Source: Aspergillus flavus | Lineage: Eukaryota > Ascomycota > Eurotiomycetes > Eurotiales > Aspergillaceae | DNA length: 64,000 bases | Assembly (NCBI RefSeq): GCF_009017415.1 | Contig: NC_092409.1 | Coordinates: forward strand, 124,001-188,000 | Reading direction: 5' to 3' | In this document: piece after piece, positions 20,700 through 31,978 of the stretch | Numbering within the stretch: the stretch's first letter is position 1 | Layout of the letters: each line of letters opens with the position of its first letter | The notes under the pieces: generated by a model | What the model was told of the DNA's origin: nothing | The model's database searches: none | What the model saw: the letters and a program-made list of their open reading frames with translations, nothing else | Program-made: the position numbers and the translations under genes

Positions 20700-22253
20700 T
20701 CAAAACAATAGCGGCGTATCAAAGCACCCATATCCCTTCACAACACTCATCTCATTTACATCTTCATGTTTAGTCTTGAAGGACCATCCACCGACCGAAT
20801 TCAGAAGCATCTCACAGTGTCGACCCTCAGTGCCCTTCCGCCAAAGACATGTCCCGAAGACCCCCAATTCCGAGACAACACCCCCCGAGTCCAATCCAGC
20901 CGAAGATAACAAGACATTAGACACAGACGGCGACCGAATGCGTTCCATGAGAATATAGGCGCCCCACTTAGACTCGGGAACAGAAGCCAGAAAATCCGGA
21001 ATGTCCTCCCCGAAGATATTATGTCCTCCGCCTTCCAACGATGGCTTCAAAATATAATCCCGCGAGAGCTCCGGATCGGTCGCAAGACGTCGAGCGCGGA
21101 ATCCAGCCTCAGAGCCGTCGAGTGGATACATGGAAACAAACGTTGGCCGGACAAGCGCTGCTTTTGCGGGAGATATGAAGTGTTCCAGCGCACCCGGTGA
21201 TGTAAGAGCGCATTGGACTCTTTTGAACGTGCAAATGTGTGCTAAAAGTGAAGGACATTTAATCGCCGTAGACAGCTCGATTCGAAGGCGAGCTTCTTTG
21301 CCACTTGTGTCGTATTCGTGTACCTCGTATCCGGCGCGCATATAGGCGACCGAAATCTCAACGCACTTCGACCCTAACCATGGTGGATGGAACAGGAGTT
21401 CTCGCGACTCGGTTAACGTCGTGTATTGGAGGAAATCATTGGGATAGTCGACTCGATAAGCGGGAACGGGTGGGTCGCGATCCCATAATGCGTATTCGAG
21501 AGGGCGCTCGTCGGCGATGTTGAAATTGTTGGGCTGCACCACGAATAGAACGGCGGTGTCGGTGGCCACACTGCTCTTCTTCGGCCCGTATGCATCATGA
21601 GCAGCGGCCAGGCATGCAGAGAGCGATGGGATGTTGTTGTTACGGGGTAGAGTATCGAGTGAGATGTTGATTTGGCGGTCATCTCCAGTATCATAGGCAT
21701 TGGTGCGTGCAAGGTAGCGATGCATATCCACAGCTTTGTTCGCATGGGTTGCCCCGGCGCACGAGAACGTGTTAAGCTCGACTTGCTTCAGGGAGCCATC
21801 GAAAGTCTCTCCTGGTCGGAGAGGAAACTCCATCCCAGGTGCGTCCAGCATGTAATCCGATCGGAAAATGCCGACCGATACTTTTTGCGCATATCCGACT
21901 TTTTTCACCTCCTCATGGATGCCCCAGAGCGCTGCAGCGAGGGGATCAATCGGAATCATGTCTCGGATTGTCTCGAAGATCCAGTGCTCATCCTCAGCCA
22001 TGGCGCAATAGAGTTCATTGTAGATAATTTGTAGTCCACATGCGCGGTCAAATTGTTCACGGGGAAATAATGTAGGAAAGACTGTGACACCGACGGGATA
22101 GCATTGGGGGGCGTCGTCGGGGAACTGAGTCTCAGTATCAATGCGTTTGAGCAGTGAGCCATGGTTGATCTGCCAGTCTACGATGTCGGATATCAGGGCG
22201 AGACCTCTTTCGTCGGAGAATTCAGGGGGGTATTCCTCACTTATCGCAGCCAT
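20700..22253 (-). CDS. Glutathione synthetase-like ATP-grasp enzyme (divergent paralogue)
   Basis: A single intronless exon of 517 residues, close to eukaryotic glutathione synthetase length. Visible family motifs are QVELNTFSCAGA (substrate loop), YDTSGKEARLRIELSTAIKCP, YILKPSLEGGGHNIFGEDI (ATP-binding Gly triad), YILMERIRSP, ELGVFGTCLW and the C-terminal GYGCFDTP. Compared with the family pattern, the second Ser of N-T-x-S-x-S is Ala, the Tyr of GGNN-x-Y is Phe, and the L-L-R-T-K substrate Arg position reads SFKTK. ATP-site residues are kept while the peptide/glycine side changes. It probably ligates a gamma-glutamyl-type dipeptide with an amino acid. The canonical gene is expected elsewhere in the genome. 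Its neighbours on the same strand are a peptidase-like hydrolase and a methyltransferase. Confidence 0.85.
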   Translation of the reverse strand: MAAISEEYPPEFSDERGLALISDIVDWQINHGSLLKRIDTETQFPDDAPQCYPVGVTVFPTLFPREQFDRACGLQIIYNELYCAMAEDEHWIFETIRDMIPIDPLAAALWGIHEEVKKVGYAQKVSVGIFRSDYMLDAPGMEFPLRPGETFDGSLKQVELNTFSCAGATHANKAVDMHRYLARTNAYDTGDDRQINISLDTLPRNNNIPSLSACLAAAHDAYGPKKSSVATDTAVLFVVQPNNFNIADERPLEYALWDRDPPVPAYRVDYPNDFLQYTTLTESRELLFHPPWLGSKCVEISVAYMRAGYEVHEYDTSGKEARLRIELSTAIKCPSLLAHICTFKRVQCALTSPGALEHFISPAKAALVRPTFVSMYPLDGSEAGFRARRLATDPELSRDYILKPSLEGGGHNIFGEDIPDFLASVPESKWGAYILMERIRSPSVSNVLLSSAGLDSGGVVSELGVFGTCLWRKGTEGRHCEMLLNSVGGWSFKTKHEDVNEMSVVKGYGCFDTPLLF

Positions 22254-22607
22254 TGTTGGGTTGTTGTAGTCTCGTCAGTGCAGTTCATGCGTGAAGCGAT
22301 TAGGGTTTGGGTCAGCATTCAGGTGACTGTGGCTGTGCTTTTAGCCGCAGATCCTTGACTTCCGTTGAATTAGATTGTAGCTACTATTTAGGCAAGACAT
22401 CGATAGAGGCATCGGTGCTCCAGCAAGAAGACGTGCGTCAATTATATACTACGGTCTAGGTATGTTATAAACAGTGCGAAAAGCAGCAGACAAACTGATC
22501 GCCGAGCGTAATGAGTGAACGAATAACACAAGTCATCATAAACAAAGCGCGAACCACAACCTCATTATCTATTCCAGAAATTCCTTGATAGGCCAATACC
22601 CTCGGCT
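22254..22607. other. Short intergenic region
   Basis: Promoter of the glutathione-synthetase-like gene and 3' flank of the hydrolase gene. No other feature seen. Confidence 0.5.
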
Positions 22608-24484
22608 TCATTGGCTGTCGGCCGCAAGCTCTTTGAGGACCTTCTCCCACCCATTATCACCAGAGAAGGGCGTGGTGTCGATCTCACACTTAGTCCCCGG
22701 TTCAGGCAGAGTGCCATCCATAAAATAGGCGCGAGTGGCCTTGGCCGTACAGAGGGATGCTTGCCCCAAGCTCGCGTGCTAGTCAAGAAAAGAAACAGTG
22801 AGTGGCTGAGTGTCTATCAGACAAAAACGGATGAAACTTACCCCATAACTACCATGCTCGAGCACAACACTATTGGCAAACCCTGCACTGACATTACGTG
22901 CGGCTGCAAGAGGGGTGACCGGATCAGCAGTGTTGCCAATAATCAGGAGTGGATTCTTCGTTGTCGCCTGGAAATCACCCGTGTATCGCTCCTTTGGTTT
23001 GATCTTCCATTCCACGCATCGTGTGAGAACAAAGTCAGAGACATCTCCTCCAATTCGGCTGAGCTCATGGCGTTGCTTGATCAGTTCGAGCACTTCCTCC
23101 TCGCTATTGTCGGTACGGTACGAGTCGCTGCACTTAATTCCAAACTGGGCTTCAGCGTCCAAGCTGGGTGGGCCAGATGAGATTTTGGCAAAGTATTCTC
23201 CTGCCTCCTCTAATTTTCCGGTCATGATGTTATCCAGGAAGGTAGAAAAGTCGTCCCAGCCGGTTGGGGAATAAAGTACACTGAAAATCTGAGTTTTGAA
23301 GGTAGTGTAGTCGACAAGGACGGGGGTGCCTGCAACCGGTAAGAGTAGAGGATTGAATTTCACATGATCGATCAATTCATAAATGGCCTCTTCGATCTCA
23401 GCTGCACTGCGGCCTTGGGCGAGCGGACATTTATCGGGGGTGGCGACGCATTCCTCGCAGAACCCAGTAAGCACCTTGTCAGTGTCTACGAGCATCTGCA
23501 AATCTCTGCATGAGATCAGTATGAGTGTCTCCACCAAACTACGAAAATGGAATAACATACCGATTCTGGTAAAATTCATGTGGATTGGCGACACCATCGA
23601 GGATAACTCTGCCTATCCTGTCCGGAAACATAGCAGCAATCGTGGCGCCCAATACGGTACCGTATGAGAGGCCTACCAAAGTCCGCGGTCAGCGGGCTGA
23701 GCACACAACAACTCGATGGTACGGATTGCCTCACCCCAGTATCGTAAAAGTCCGTCTCCACCTAGGGCGTCAAGAACCCGCATATAGTCCCGCGCCGCAA
23801 AGGCCGAAGTCATGAATTGGCCGGTATTGTTTTGGGTTGCATAACAGGTGTCGGCAAAGACGCCAGATGACACATTGTTGTATCCCAAGGCGACGTCAGA
23901 TGCGTTACCAGCGAGTTCCGGGTATAAGGTTTTGGCTGCAGCTCTTTCTTCATCGGTAGCATAACAGGAGAATAGAATGGTATTGCCCGTTCCTCTGTGC
24001 AGAAACGGGTTAGCTTGGCAATGAGAAGAACGGGGGTAGAACACTCGTACCTTGGGGTGAGGACTACGAGATCGTGGTAGCCACCGGTAGCACTAGCCAG
24101 TTATCATGAGCATTACATTGCAGAACTCTCAAGCCAGTCAAAGGCAAGAGACACTTACGCTTGTAGCATCGGCCCGTACGTAGCTAGACTTAGTTTTCCG
24201 TTATCACCCGGGCCGCCGAAATTGAAGAACACGCTTCCTTTTGAAGGGCTGTTCGGGGCGCGAATCCGAATGAGCTCGAGGTTCAGCGTGGCATTAGAGG
24301 CTTCATTGGTATAGTCTAGGGGCACAGGAAACGTAGCGCACTCCGTGGCCAGGGTTCCGTTGGCCTCACAGGGACTCCACTGAATCTGCTGGTTCCGAGC
24401 ATGATGCGTTGGCGACCCGAGTAAGGGCGTCCCCTGAGCGACACCTATGAGGAGCGCGCAAAGCACGTTGAAATAGTGATACAT
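22608..24484 (-). CDS. Secreted alpha/beta hydrolase, tripeptidyl-aminopeptidase (TAP) type
   Basis: Six exons, 24484-24159, 24092-24051, 23994-23735, 23672-23561, 23505-22842 and 22778-22608, join in phase to 524 residues. A signal peptide covers residues 1-19 (YFNVLCALLIGVAQG). The core fold shows FFNFGGPGDNG (oxyanion region), DLVVLTPRGTGNT, and the nucleophile elbow YWGLSYGTVLG with Ser in G-L-S-Y-G. The C-terminal TAP domain has LLIIGNTADPVTPLAAARN with the catalytic Asp and VVLEHGSYGH with the catalytic His. Many N-glycosylation sites are present. It should act outside the cell or in the vacuole as a serine exopeptidase or related hydrolase. All five introns are short (55-67 nt), and the last exon was found only by following the conserved C-terminus. 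Confidence 0.9.
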
Positions 24485-25560
24485 GGTTGTCCCACCTGAT
24501 TCAATCAAAAATGATCTGTGGCCTGTTCCCCTAACGGAATCATCTTGCGATCAGTGGCCTCCTTATATATTCGCAGTCGGAAGTTTCTCCCATCGTCATG
24601 AATGCCCAAAAATAGCCACGCGGTGGGTCATGCTCATGTCCCTGTACTTTATGAGCGACAAAGTTAATGTCATGGCCTGTATATTGACATCATGGAGGCT
24701 ATAACCAATCAGTCGCCTAGCAGGTAATAAGGCTCGGCGGGTGGCGGTCCACTTGGCAGCGGGATGGCATCTTGGTCTCTAGGTGCAGCATGACGAAGCC
24801 CCTGGGCGGAAACCCTTGGCCTTTGATGTGCATTCTCTGTGCTGGTTGTTCTGTTGGTTGAGCACTCAATCTCATAGGCTGGGAGCTCGTATTCTGGCTG
24901 GCCCAACACTACTTGAACAGACAATTGGACGGCCTGCGAAGTAGACAGCGAGTCCCAGTGGAGGATGTTTATCCAGCTGTCTGTCGATCCTTACTCGGCT
25001 TCTGAACCGGAAGTGGGGAGCAACACTGACATGGAAAGTAAAAGATGGATGGCTGGACGCTGAATGGATACTTCGGGAAAACTGATGAGGGCAGTGTCTG
25101 TCCCAATCTGGAATAGCGTGTTTCCCAAGGTTCCAGCGCTCGATACCGCCGAATCGGGCATAGTCTGGGATCCTGATTCATCGTATCGACCGCTCATCAT
25201 GGAGCATCAGAGCACGCGAACTGACTCGCCATGAGATGTGAAAAATCTGCCTTGTCGAAGCTCGAACTGTGCCCCTGGGACCTTAATTTCCGAACAGTTT
25301 GCCAAACCCACTGCAGTTTTCGGTTTGCATGCAAGATCTCCATCAATATCTGGCGAGGCAACTCTGAACTGCCTTGCCAAGTCTGCGTGCATAAGCGAAG
25401 TGATGCATCTACTGCTTGAGAAGGATGAAAGATCTTTGCAGGTAATGGACTCCCGTCGAACTCCTGGAAACCCCTACCACTGGACTAGACTGGCCAAGCC
25501 AGCATTGCTGCCGCTTAAACATTGACTCCACACACTCAGGCGAATAGACATAATCAGTCG
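24485..25560. other. Intergenic with possible coding relics
   Basis: On the minus strand three consecutive open pieces (about 25400-25207, 25200-24980 and 24980-24709) have natural-looking composition, for example GTLGNTLFQIGTDTALISF and LGQPEYELPAYEIECSTN. They are separated by stops and no convincing introns join them. I do not recognise a family. This may be an eroded gene. Confidence 0.3.
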
Positions 25561-26535
25561 CTACATGGGCTTCTGCGCAACAATTACTAGGAAGTCAAAG
25601 AGCGCATGCATGGTGTTTGCCATGACCTCCCTCCGAACTGCAGCGTTAAGCACCGTCACCTCTTCCTTGCGCCAGCCTAAAATATCCGGCAGGATGGAGG
25701 CTGTAAAGGCGTCCACGCCCTCAACAAAATTCACACGGTTGAAGCTGCCACATTCCTTCAACCGCTTGTCCTTTGGCCAATTCCCCAGCGGGAGCTTAAA
25801 CTTCCGTTCATCAATGATAGTGAAGCCAGCATCTACCACCCAATCATGCATATGCGGAGCCGGATCCATGGTTTGCCCAATCCGCAGGCACCCCTCCTTG
25901 AGCGCATCCATCATCTTCACCGTGTCGCAATCGGGCGGTAAGCTGTCATCCTCCGAATACAATGTATTGATCGATTCCTGCAGCTCCAGATAACCCCCCG
26001 GTTTCAGATGCCGAAAGCACTGCCTAATCAACCGCGGCCAGTCCTTGATGGAACCCGCCATGTAGCGACAGTGGATAAGATCATATTTTTGGCCCTCCAC
26101 CCAATCCCTCTCGACATCGTCAATGTAGAATTTCACGTTCGGCGGCACCCACTGGGGCTGGATGGGGCTGATATCGTTACCGACGATAGCTTCGGCAGTC
26201 GGGTATTCATCGCCCAAGTGCATGGCCCACACCCCGGTCCCAGTGCCAATATCGAGGATCCGCTTTCCCGCCAGATCGATCGGAGCTAAGAATAATCGAT
26301 TGTGCAACAGTCGGTAGTAAATATGGTGGACCATGTCCAGTCGTTCCTGTTCGACTTCATCGTTGGGGAAATGGTAGTTTCCGGCGTGGGTGCTGTGATA
26401 ACGCCGACCGTGGCGGTATTCGTATTCGAGCACCGTAGATCGTAGGGACGTACTAGCCTCAGATGAAGTATCGTCCGTCAAGTCGGGAGTTGGCAACCCC
26501 CAGTCGACTTCAATCGTGTCTTCATAGTCGGCCAT
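25561..26535 (-). CDS. LaeA-like SAM-dependent methyltransferase
   Basis: An intronless gene of 324 residues. After an acidic, Thr/Ser-rich N-terminus comes VLEYEYRHGRRYHSTHAG, a hallmark of the fungal LaeA/TAM-type family. Next are the SAM-binding motif ILDIGTGTGVWAMHLGDEYP (about residues 92-111), the post-I acidic GNDISPIQP and YDLIHCRYMAGSIKDWP. The LKPGGYLELQE strand is typical of class I methyltransferases. Members of this family include the velvet-complex regulator LaeA, but most copies in moulds are of unknown substrate and often lie in secondary-metabolite loci. It follows the glutathione-synthetase-like and TAP-hydrolase genes on the same strand. Confidence 0.9.
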   Translation of the reverse strand: MADYEDTIEVDWGLPTPDLTDDTSSEASTSLRSTVLEYEYRHGRRYHSTHAGNYHFPNDEVEQERLDMVHHIYYRLLHNRLFLAPIDLAGKRILDIGTGTGVWAMHLGDEYPTAEAIVGNDISPIQPQWVPPNVKFYIDDVERDWVEGQKYDLIHCRYMAGSIKDWPRLIRQCFRHLKPGGYLELQESINTLYSEDDSLPPDCDTVKMMDALKEGCLRIGQTMDPAPHMHDWVVDAGFTIIDERKFKLPLGNWPKDKRLKECGSFNRVNFVEGVDAFTASILPDILGWRKEEVTVLNAAVRREVMANTMHALFDFLVIVAQKPM

Positions 26536-26974
26536 CGTAGTTGTGAGGTGGGAACGCGAAAAGACATGATGTTGTGGTGAGGGTTTCTCAGGCCACGTTT
26601 TCTCTCCAAAAGCGGGGAACCTTCGTTTTTCTTTGTCTGAGCGATCGATCGGGACCCTAACTTACGCTCTCGTAAAAGATGCGGGAAAACATCGAATTCT
26701 TGGAAGCATCGAGACTGTCCCAGGGATCGTTGAACTCCAGAATGTGAGTCTTTCTATCCGCAATGTACGTGTTGTCGTCGACCATCCACGGCTGTGCTGT
26801 TGGTGTGACTGATTTATTCGCTACGTCTTGGCAGCGCCATCCAGAGTCTCCTCTCCCCGCAAGGAAGAGAGAGTAAGACATCAAGAGAAAGTAACCCGCA
26901 AATATTATTAAATAATAACATTAAATGGTATCAGTATGCCAATCGCCTGTCAAGGTATATATATAAGCAGAAGT
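26536..26974. other. Intergenic, no gene assigned
   Basis: A short minus-strand frame (26881-26657) ends next to a good GTAAGT donor, but no acceptor links it to the methyltransferase gene. A TATATATATA run occurs at about 26957-26965. Confidence 0.35.
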
Positions 26975-28097
26975 CTATACGGTGGGCCATCCGTCGACCC
27001 AGTTCAACCGATTCCACCCAAACTGATAGCTTGAAACGGACAAGTCTCCATTCCGAGGCGCATAGTGATAGTATAGGACTGCTCCGTTATCTTCCAGGAC
27101 ACCCCTAGAACATGTGAGTGACAAGTCATCCAAACAGTTGGAGATTACTTACTGTCCACCAGGGCCGTAGACATTATCGTGGCTTGCGAGCACAGTAGTA
27201 CCCCCACTTTGGAGGCAGGACACTCCATTTTTATCGACCTATAGCAATCCGAGTTAGAACCAACGAGAGTGGAAGAGAAAACAAAAGACCCGAAGCCACT
27301 TACAAAGTCACCTCGGCCCGTCGAGGAACGGCAAACATTGATGCGGTACTCCTCTCCCTGGGCAGGGAAACTGGTATCGTATCCATTAGCCTTGCCAGAG
27401 GAGAAGAATAGATAATAAAAGCCGTTTTGCTGATAGAGGAAGGATGCCTCAATGGCATGTTGGCCGGTTGCATTGTAGGCAATGTTGACCGGGGCTGCGG
27501 TGCCAATCTTCAGTGGGCCGGCCAGATCGATCTGGTACAGACCCTGCCAATAAGATCCAAAGTTGAGAACTTGCTGGTCTCCAATCTTGATCCAATTGGC
27601 GTCAATGGTGTTGTACCCCTGGGAGCCATCGGAGCTTAGACCAGTGCTACCATGGTCGGTCCAGCTGCCAGGTTCCATTGTTGTGGAGCTGGCAACACCG
27701 ATGACGGAGTTTTGTGATCCTAGGGTGGAGACGGAATAGTACATGTAGTACTTCCCATCATCTCCCTTATGCACATCTGGGGCCTGTCGCAGTGTTAGCC
27801 ATTGGCCATAGCTCCTTACACAGGGAGAGCAAGACTTACCCAGAGGTTCTTGTTGCCGTCGTGGTTGATGGACGAACCATCGGGCAAGGCATAGCCCACT
27901 TCCGTCCATGGTCCTTGGAGGGAAGGTGCAGAGCTGATATGGATGCCATTGCCGGTGGAAAACAGGAAGTATCTGCCATCATCGTGTTTCCAGAGGCCAG
28001 GATCATGGGCCCAGCAGTTGCCGTTGCAGGTGCCCGGGTTGGCGTAGGCGTTAACCAACGCCAGGGGCAAGGACAGGGCAGCCAGAAATGAGAGCAT
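26975..28097 (-). CDS. abnA: Secreted endo-1,5-alpha-L-arabinanase, GH43
   Basis: Four exons, 28097-27840, 27783-27304, 27238-27153 and 27104-26975, encode 317 residues, matching the roughly 320 of Aspergillus AbnA. A signal peptide spans about residues 1-19. The five-bladed propeller shows the three GH43 acids: Asp in NCWAHDPGLWKHDDG (general base), Asp in LWAPDVHKGDDGKYY (pKa modulator, split by intron 1) and Glu in AIEASFLYQQNG (general acid). The C-terminal strand YYHYAPRNGDLSVSSYQFGWNRL is typical of endo-arabinanases. It cleaves alpha-1,5-linked arabinan side chains of pectin outside the cell. The exo-polygalacturonase at 48.8-50.6 kb acts on the same polymer. The gene symbol is by resemblance. 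Confidence 0.93.
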
Positions 28098-31000
28098 AGT
28101 GAAAGACAATGGAAATGGACTGCGTGTGCTCATTCATGCAGCAGATTCAGTGGGTTTCCCGGGGGTTTATGTATGCACCCCTGTGGCTCCCTGGATTCCC
28201 CTTCTTGTCCTGACATCACGACCAAGAGAGGGTTCTGCAGTATTCGGTTGTACAGGTCACAAGGCGCCGTGCACTGCAGATGGCACTAAAGTTTTTTCGC
28301 GAGTGACTGTTGTTGAATCCAAACTAGCAGCCAATTGTGAAAGATTGCGGACTGTTAGCCCCGAGTCAGGCTGTGTTTTCCTGCAGTGTGTACTTCCGTA
28401 TTAGGATTCATGCTAATGGTTTAGCTTAAACTTCAACTTCCCTTGCAGGAGAATCCCCGCAGCCGCTCACAGCACTGAGCCAAAAAGCGGGTCATTTTCT
28501 TCTCACAAGGCACAGCAATCATCGGGCAGCAGCACTGATGCCGAGATATTTTCGCTTCAGCGATGGGGTGTGGTATGCAATACATCTCATAGTCCAAGGA
28601 GCCGACTGTGACAAGTCACTGGGATGGCGTGCTAGCACACGCTAAAGACGCCACCCAGAAAGAAAGAAGTTACTAAGGGAAATACTAACACATGATAAAG
28701 TATGTACTAGGGCTCGTTATGGGCAAGGGTGTTGGTCTAGTATTTCCAAATGACGTAGTCATCTGCCTACCTTTGGTTGGAAAACCAAGGGAAATTTCCC
28801 GTGATTCCCGCAGCCCTGAAAGTTTTCCCCCTGAGTCTTACATGCTGGCAGATGCAAGGATACAATGCAATAAATCTCCGATTCCAGGGGTTACAGTTGG
28901 GCAGTGGACAGGTAAAAAATCCAAAGACCAGGATCTCCCGTATTATTGGGTATATCAATTTGCCTTGAAGATTGCCTTTCACCGACTTTTACCCATTCCG
29001 AGTTAACTATCGAAAATCTCCTCGCGTCTAGTAACGTCGATCGCATCATCTCCCCCACACTTGGCTGGGCGATCTTCGGCCGCCACAGCAGCCATCGGCA
29101 GTGGGCGATATTAATTCAACGGCAGTTGACTTGCTGGTGTAAGGCCTAGAAAATTGATAGAAAAGGAGCACAAGTCACTTCCGACAGTCTCTGCTTTGCT
29201 ATGATCTGTAAATGTCGCAATATTGACACTCGCTATAGCAACAGTGGGGCCAACTCCTCATTACAATTACATTATATCTCTCATTATGCACCTATTTTCC
29301 ACTTTTCCCGCTCCGCATAACAACCCCACTGCGGTCCATGGAAGTCTTCGACTCATAAATACCAAGATGCCATTGCTGACCCATGCAGAACGACGCCATA
29401 GCAACTTCAGATAGGCTCATTTCCCCACACCCATAGAGATATAGCTCCTCCCTAGTATGATCACCCGAGGTGATCGCCTGAGTGGTTATCTCATGTGTAT
29501 AACTCCACCGCTTGGGGCCTCATTGGATGGACGCCAAGTGGGTAGACAACAAATACAAGAAAAGAGCCAGGAGGCCAAACCAAAAAGCAAACTAAACTAC
29601 ACTATCCTTTTCCGTAGTATTCCGCGCTGGCAAAAATGCCCACCATCTTCGTATCTGAAGTTGTTCCCCTCATGTCCTTGGCAATAGTGCCTGCAGTCAG
29701 CCGTGCGACGTGGCATGGTCCGAGCAACACCGCGATGTTAGGCATCTCACCGTCGCGAGGCTCTATGTTTTTTAGTGTGCTATGTTGTACCATACAGAAT
29801 GCGCTCCCAGGACAACACGATCCCAGGATGCGGCTGAAGTCCATGAGTCCAACCGAAGGGCATCGTATAGGCCCACTGCTCCACATGGAATCCTTCCGAG
29901 CCCAGACCTGCGTGAGGGGAAAGAAAATAAGCAACTGTGGCTATGGCTCTATTTCTCGTGTTGTCTATTACTAACACAACCTTCTTCGAGCCTTCTCCCT
30001 CTGCACAACTACTCTTTCGGTGTGTGATGTGGGGAACCGAGGATGGATCGTTGGTCTTTTTTCCTGTTCACGGGCAGTCAGTGCGAGCCTAGCACGGGTT
30101 GCCTAATAGTAGGCTGTGCATTTTTATCTCAAGGAATAATCGAATGTTTGCTGGTCTACTGTCTAAAAGAGCAGAGCATCCTTAACGTTGACTCCACTGC
30201 TTGGACTCTCGGCTCTTCCTTCAGACCCAAGAGAAAGACCGGAGGGCACAATATCGTGAAAACTGAACGTGACGGCGAAACCCGCCTATCCAAGAGCACG
30301 GAAGTACTTGGACCTATAGGACGATACGAATAAAAACAGCAAAGGTTGCGACCGATTCTAAACCAAAGCAGCAAATATTCGGCTTCGGCTATAGGAAAAG
30401 TGCCGTTATCAACGTGTCATAGACTCATAGACGAAAAGAACTAACGGAGAACAGTGGTTAAGATCCCCGGCTAGAAATAGAAACATTCTAGTGGGACGGT
30501 GGATCTGTGCGGTTTCAAAGATCCACGACCATATAGATAGATATGGCCTCCTAGTCCTAGTCCAGCATGGGGGCCACGGTGCTCGGACAGATCAGCTCAG
30601 CCCGCTGCCTCGGTGCGCGGCAGAGACAAGCCACTGTTTTCCGATCGCCGAATACTTCGCGGATACTGCATGCAATCCAGATAATCGACTCTGGGGAGAT
30701 GGAGATGCTACCGAGATATCTCCGAGTATCATCCGAGTCTCTCTGCCGAGCGATGCTACTTATTCGAAACCCGTTGCGTCCTTTTACTATCTGATTTTCG
30801 CGTGGGTTTCAAGAACCTCAATCTGCGATCTCGAGCTTGATATTTCGTCGTACGCCAGGCCGACAAAGTGCGAACGTGAACCAACCCCTTCACAAGGGAT
30901 CGCCAACAAGCAGGCAGTGTTGCCTAGTTCCAAAAACAAAGTGACGCGTAATGCAAGACCAGGCATCCCTGTGTTATGAAACGGGCTATTAGGATCGTCT

Positions 31001-31978
31001 TTCCCCTGAATCTTGCATGTTGTTATAGTCCGCTTTCAAACCTAGCAATCGGATATTATAGTCCTGGTTCATGAAGCATAGCTGGAAAAGGTAGGAGTCA
31101 ACGAGGCGAGAATCACGAATATCGCGATCCGAAACGGTGGCTCTGACCTCTTCTATAGATAGCACTAAAGACATTTAAACAGCGCCGTCAGTCGTCTAGC
31201 GAGATAATCCTGGAACGATCTTCAAGTTGATCGACATTCTTCGGCGACCGTAAACAACGCTAAGCTTCGTCGACGCGAATCTTATCTATACTGCCAATTG
31301 CTCAGAAATTGGGGTTTCAAGTATATACAATGCTCGGTCGAGCTGTCGCTGGGTTATAGCGTTATTATTAACTGTCTCCGATCGTGGGATTGTCCACAGT
31401 ATCCCGGGGCTTGGATTTAGCCGTCCTTCACAATTCGTGTTTCAATAAGACCCGGCTAAAGATAAGGACGGGAAAGGCACTACTGTTAATTTCAAAGCGC
31501 TTACAGCAATTGACAATGACACTGCATCGAGTGCTTAACATCGAAGTTGAGCTCGCTTTGTCAGATGAAGGTGGTTCATAGACAACAGGAGTCTAATCAT
31601 CTGGACTCGATGCAGTTGTATGCAAGCTCGGTCAATTCTAGTAAGCTTACATTTAGAGGAATACTTATATTCCCCAGATCTTCAGAGCGTGCTAGCTGCT
31701 AGAGCTTCATGTTTGGATATTTGTATCAAGGCTAATATAAAGTCTCGCGGATAGCATACACTCATGATTTTTACTGTCTTCTCTGCTGAGGTCTATCATA
31801 TTAAGGAGTGACTAAACATTAAGGAATGGCTATAATTAAATACATAACAGCATGTAAAATCAGTATATGCAAGGTATCATCAAGGACCGTGAAAACCTCA
31901 TCCCTGTTACGCACGAGGTATAGAAACATAACACGTCTTTATCATCGTCTGAAGGAGAATGTCAAATACTGTGTCGGC
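28098..31978. other. Large intergenic region, no gene assigned
   Basis: Nearly 3.9 kb with only scattered open frames on both strands, for example 29636-29974 plus and 30491-30979 plus, none of which I recognise. One perfect palindrome, GGGAAATTTCCC, lies at 28789-28800. It may hold the arabinanase promoter, untranslated RNA or old relics. Confidence 0.45.

Noticed and set aside
26657..26881. Short minus-strand frame ending at a good splice donor, considered as a first exon of the LaeA-like gene
   Set aside because: No acceptor joins it in frame, and the methyltransferase has its own typical start.
28760..28800. Palindromes around GGGAAATTTCCC considered as a mobile-element end
   Set aside because: No partner repeat, target-site duplication or transposase nearby.
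29602..29977. Overlapping open frames on both strands in the large gap
   Set aside because: Both strands are open with no conserved motif, so this is likely chance.
30491..30979. 162-codon plus-strand frame
   Set aside because: No start context, domain or signal sequence, and composition resembles non-coding surroundings.
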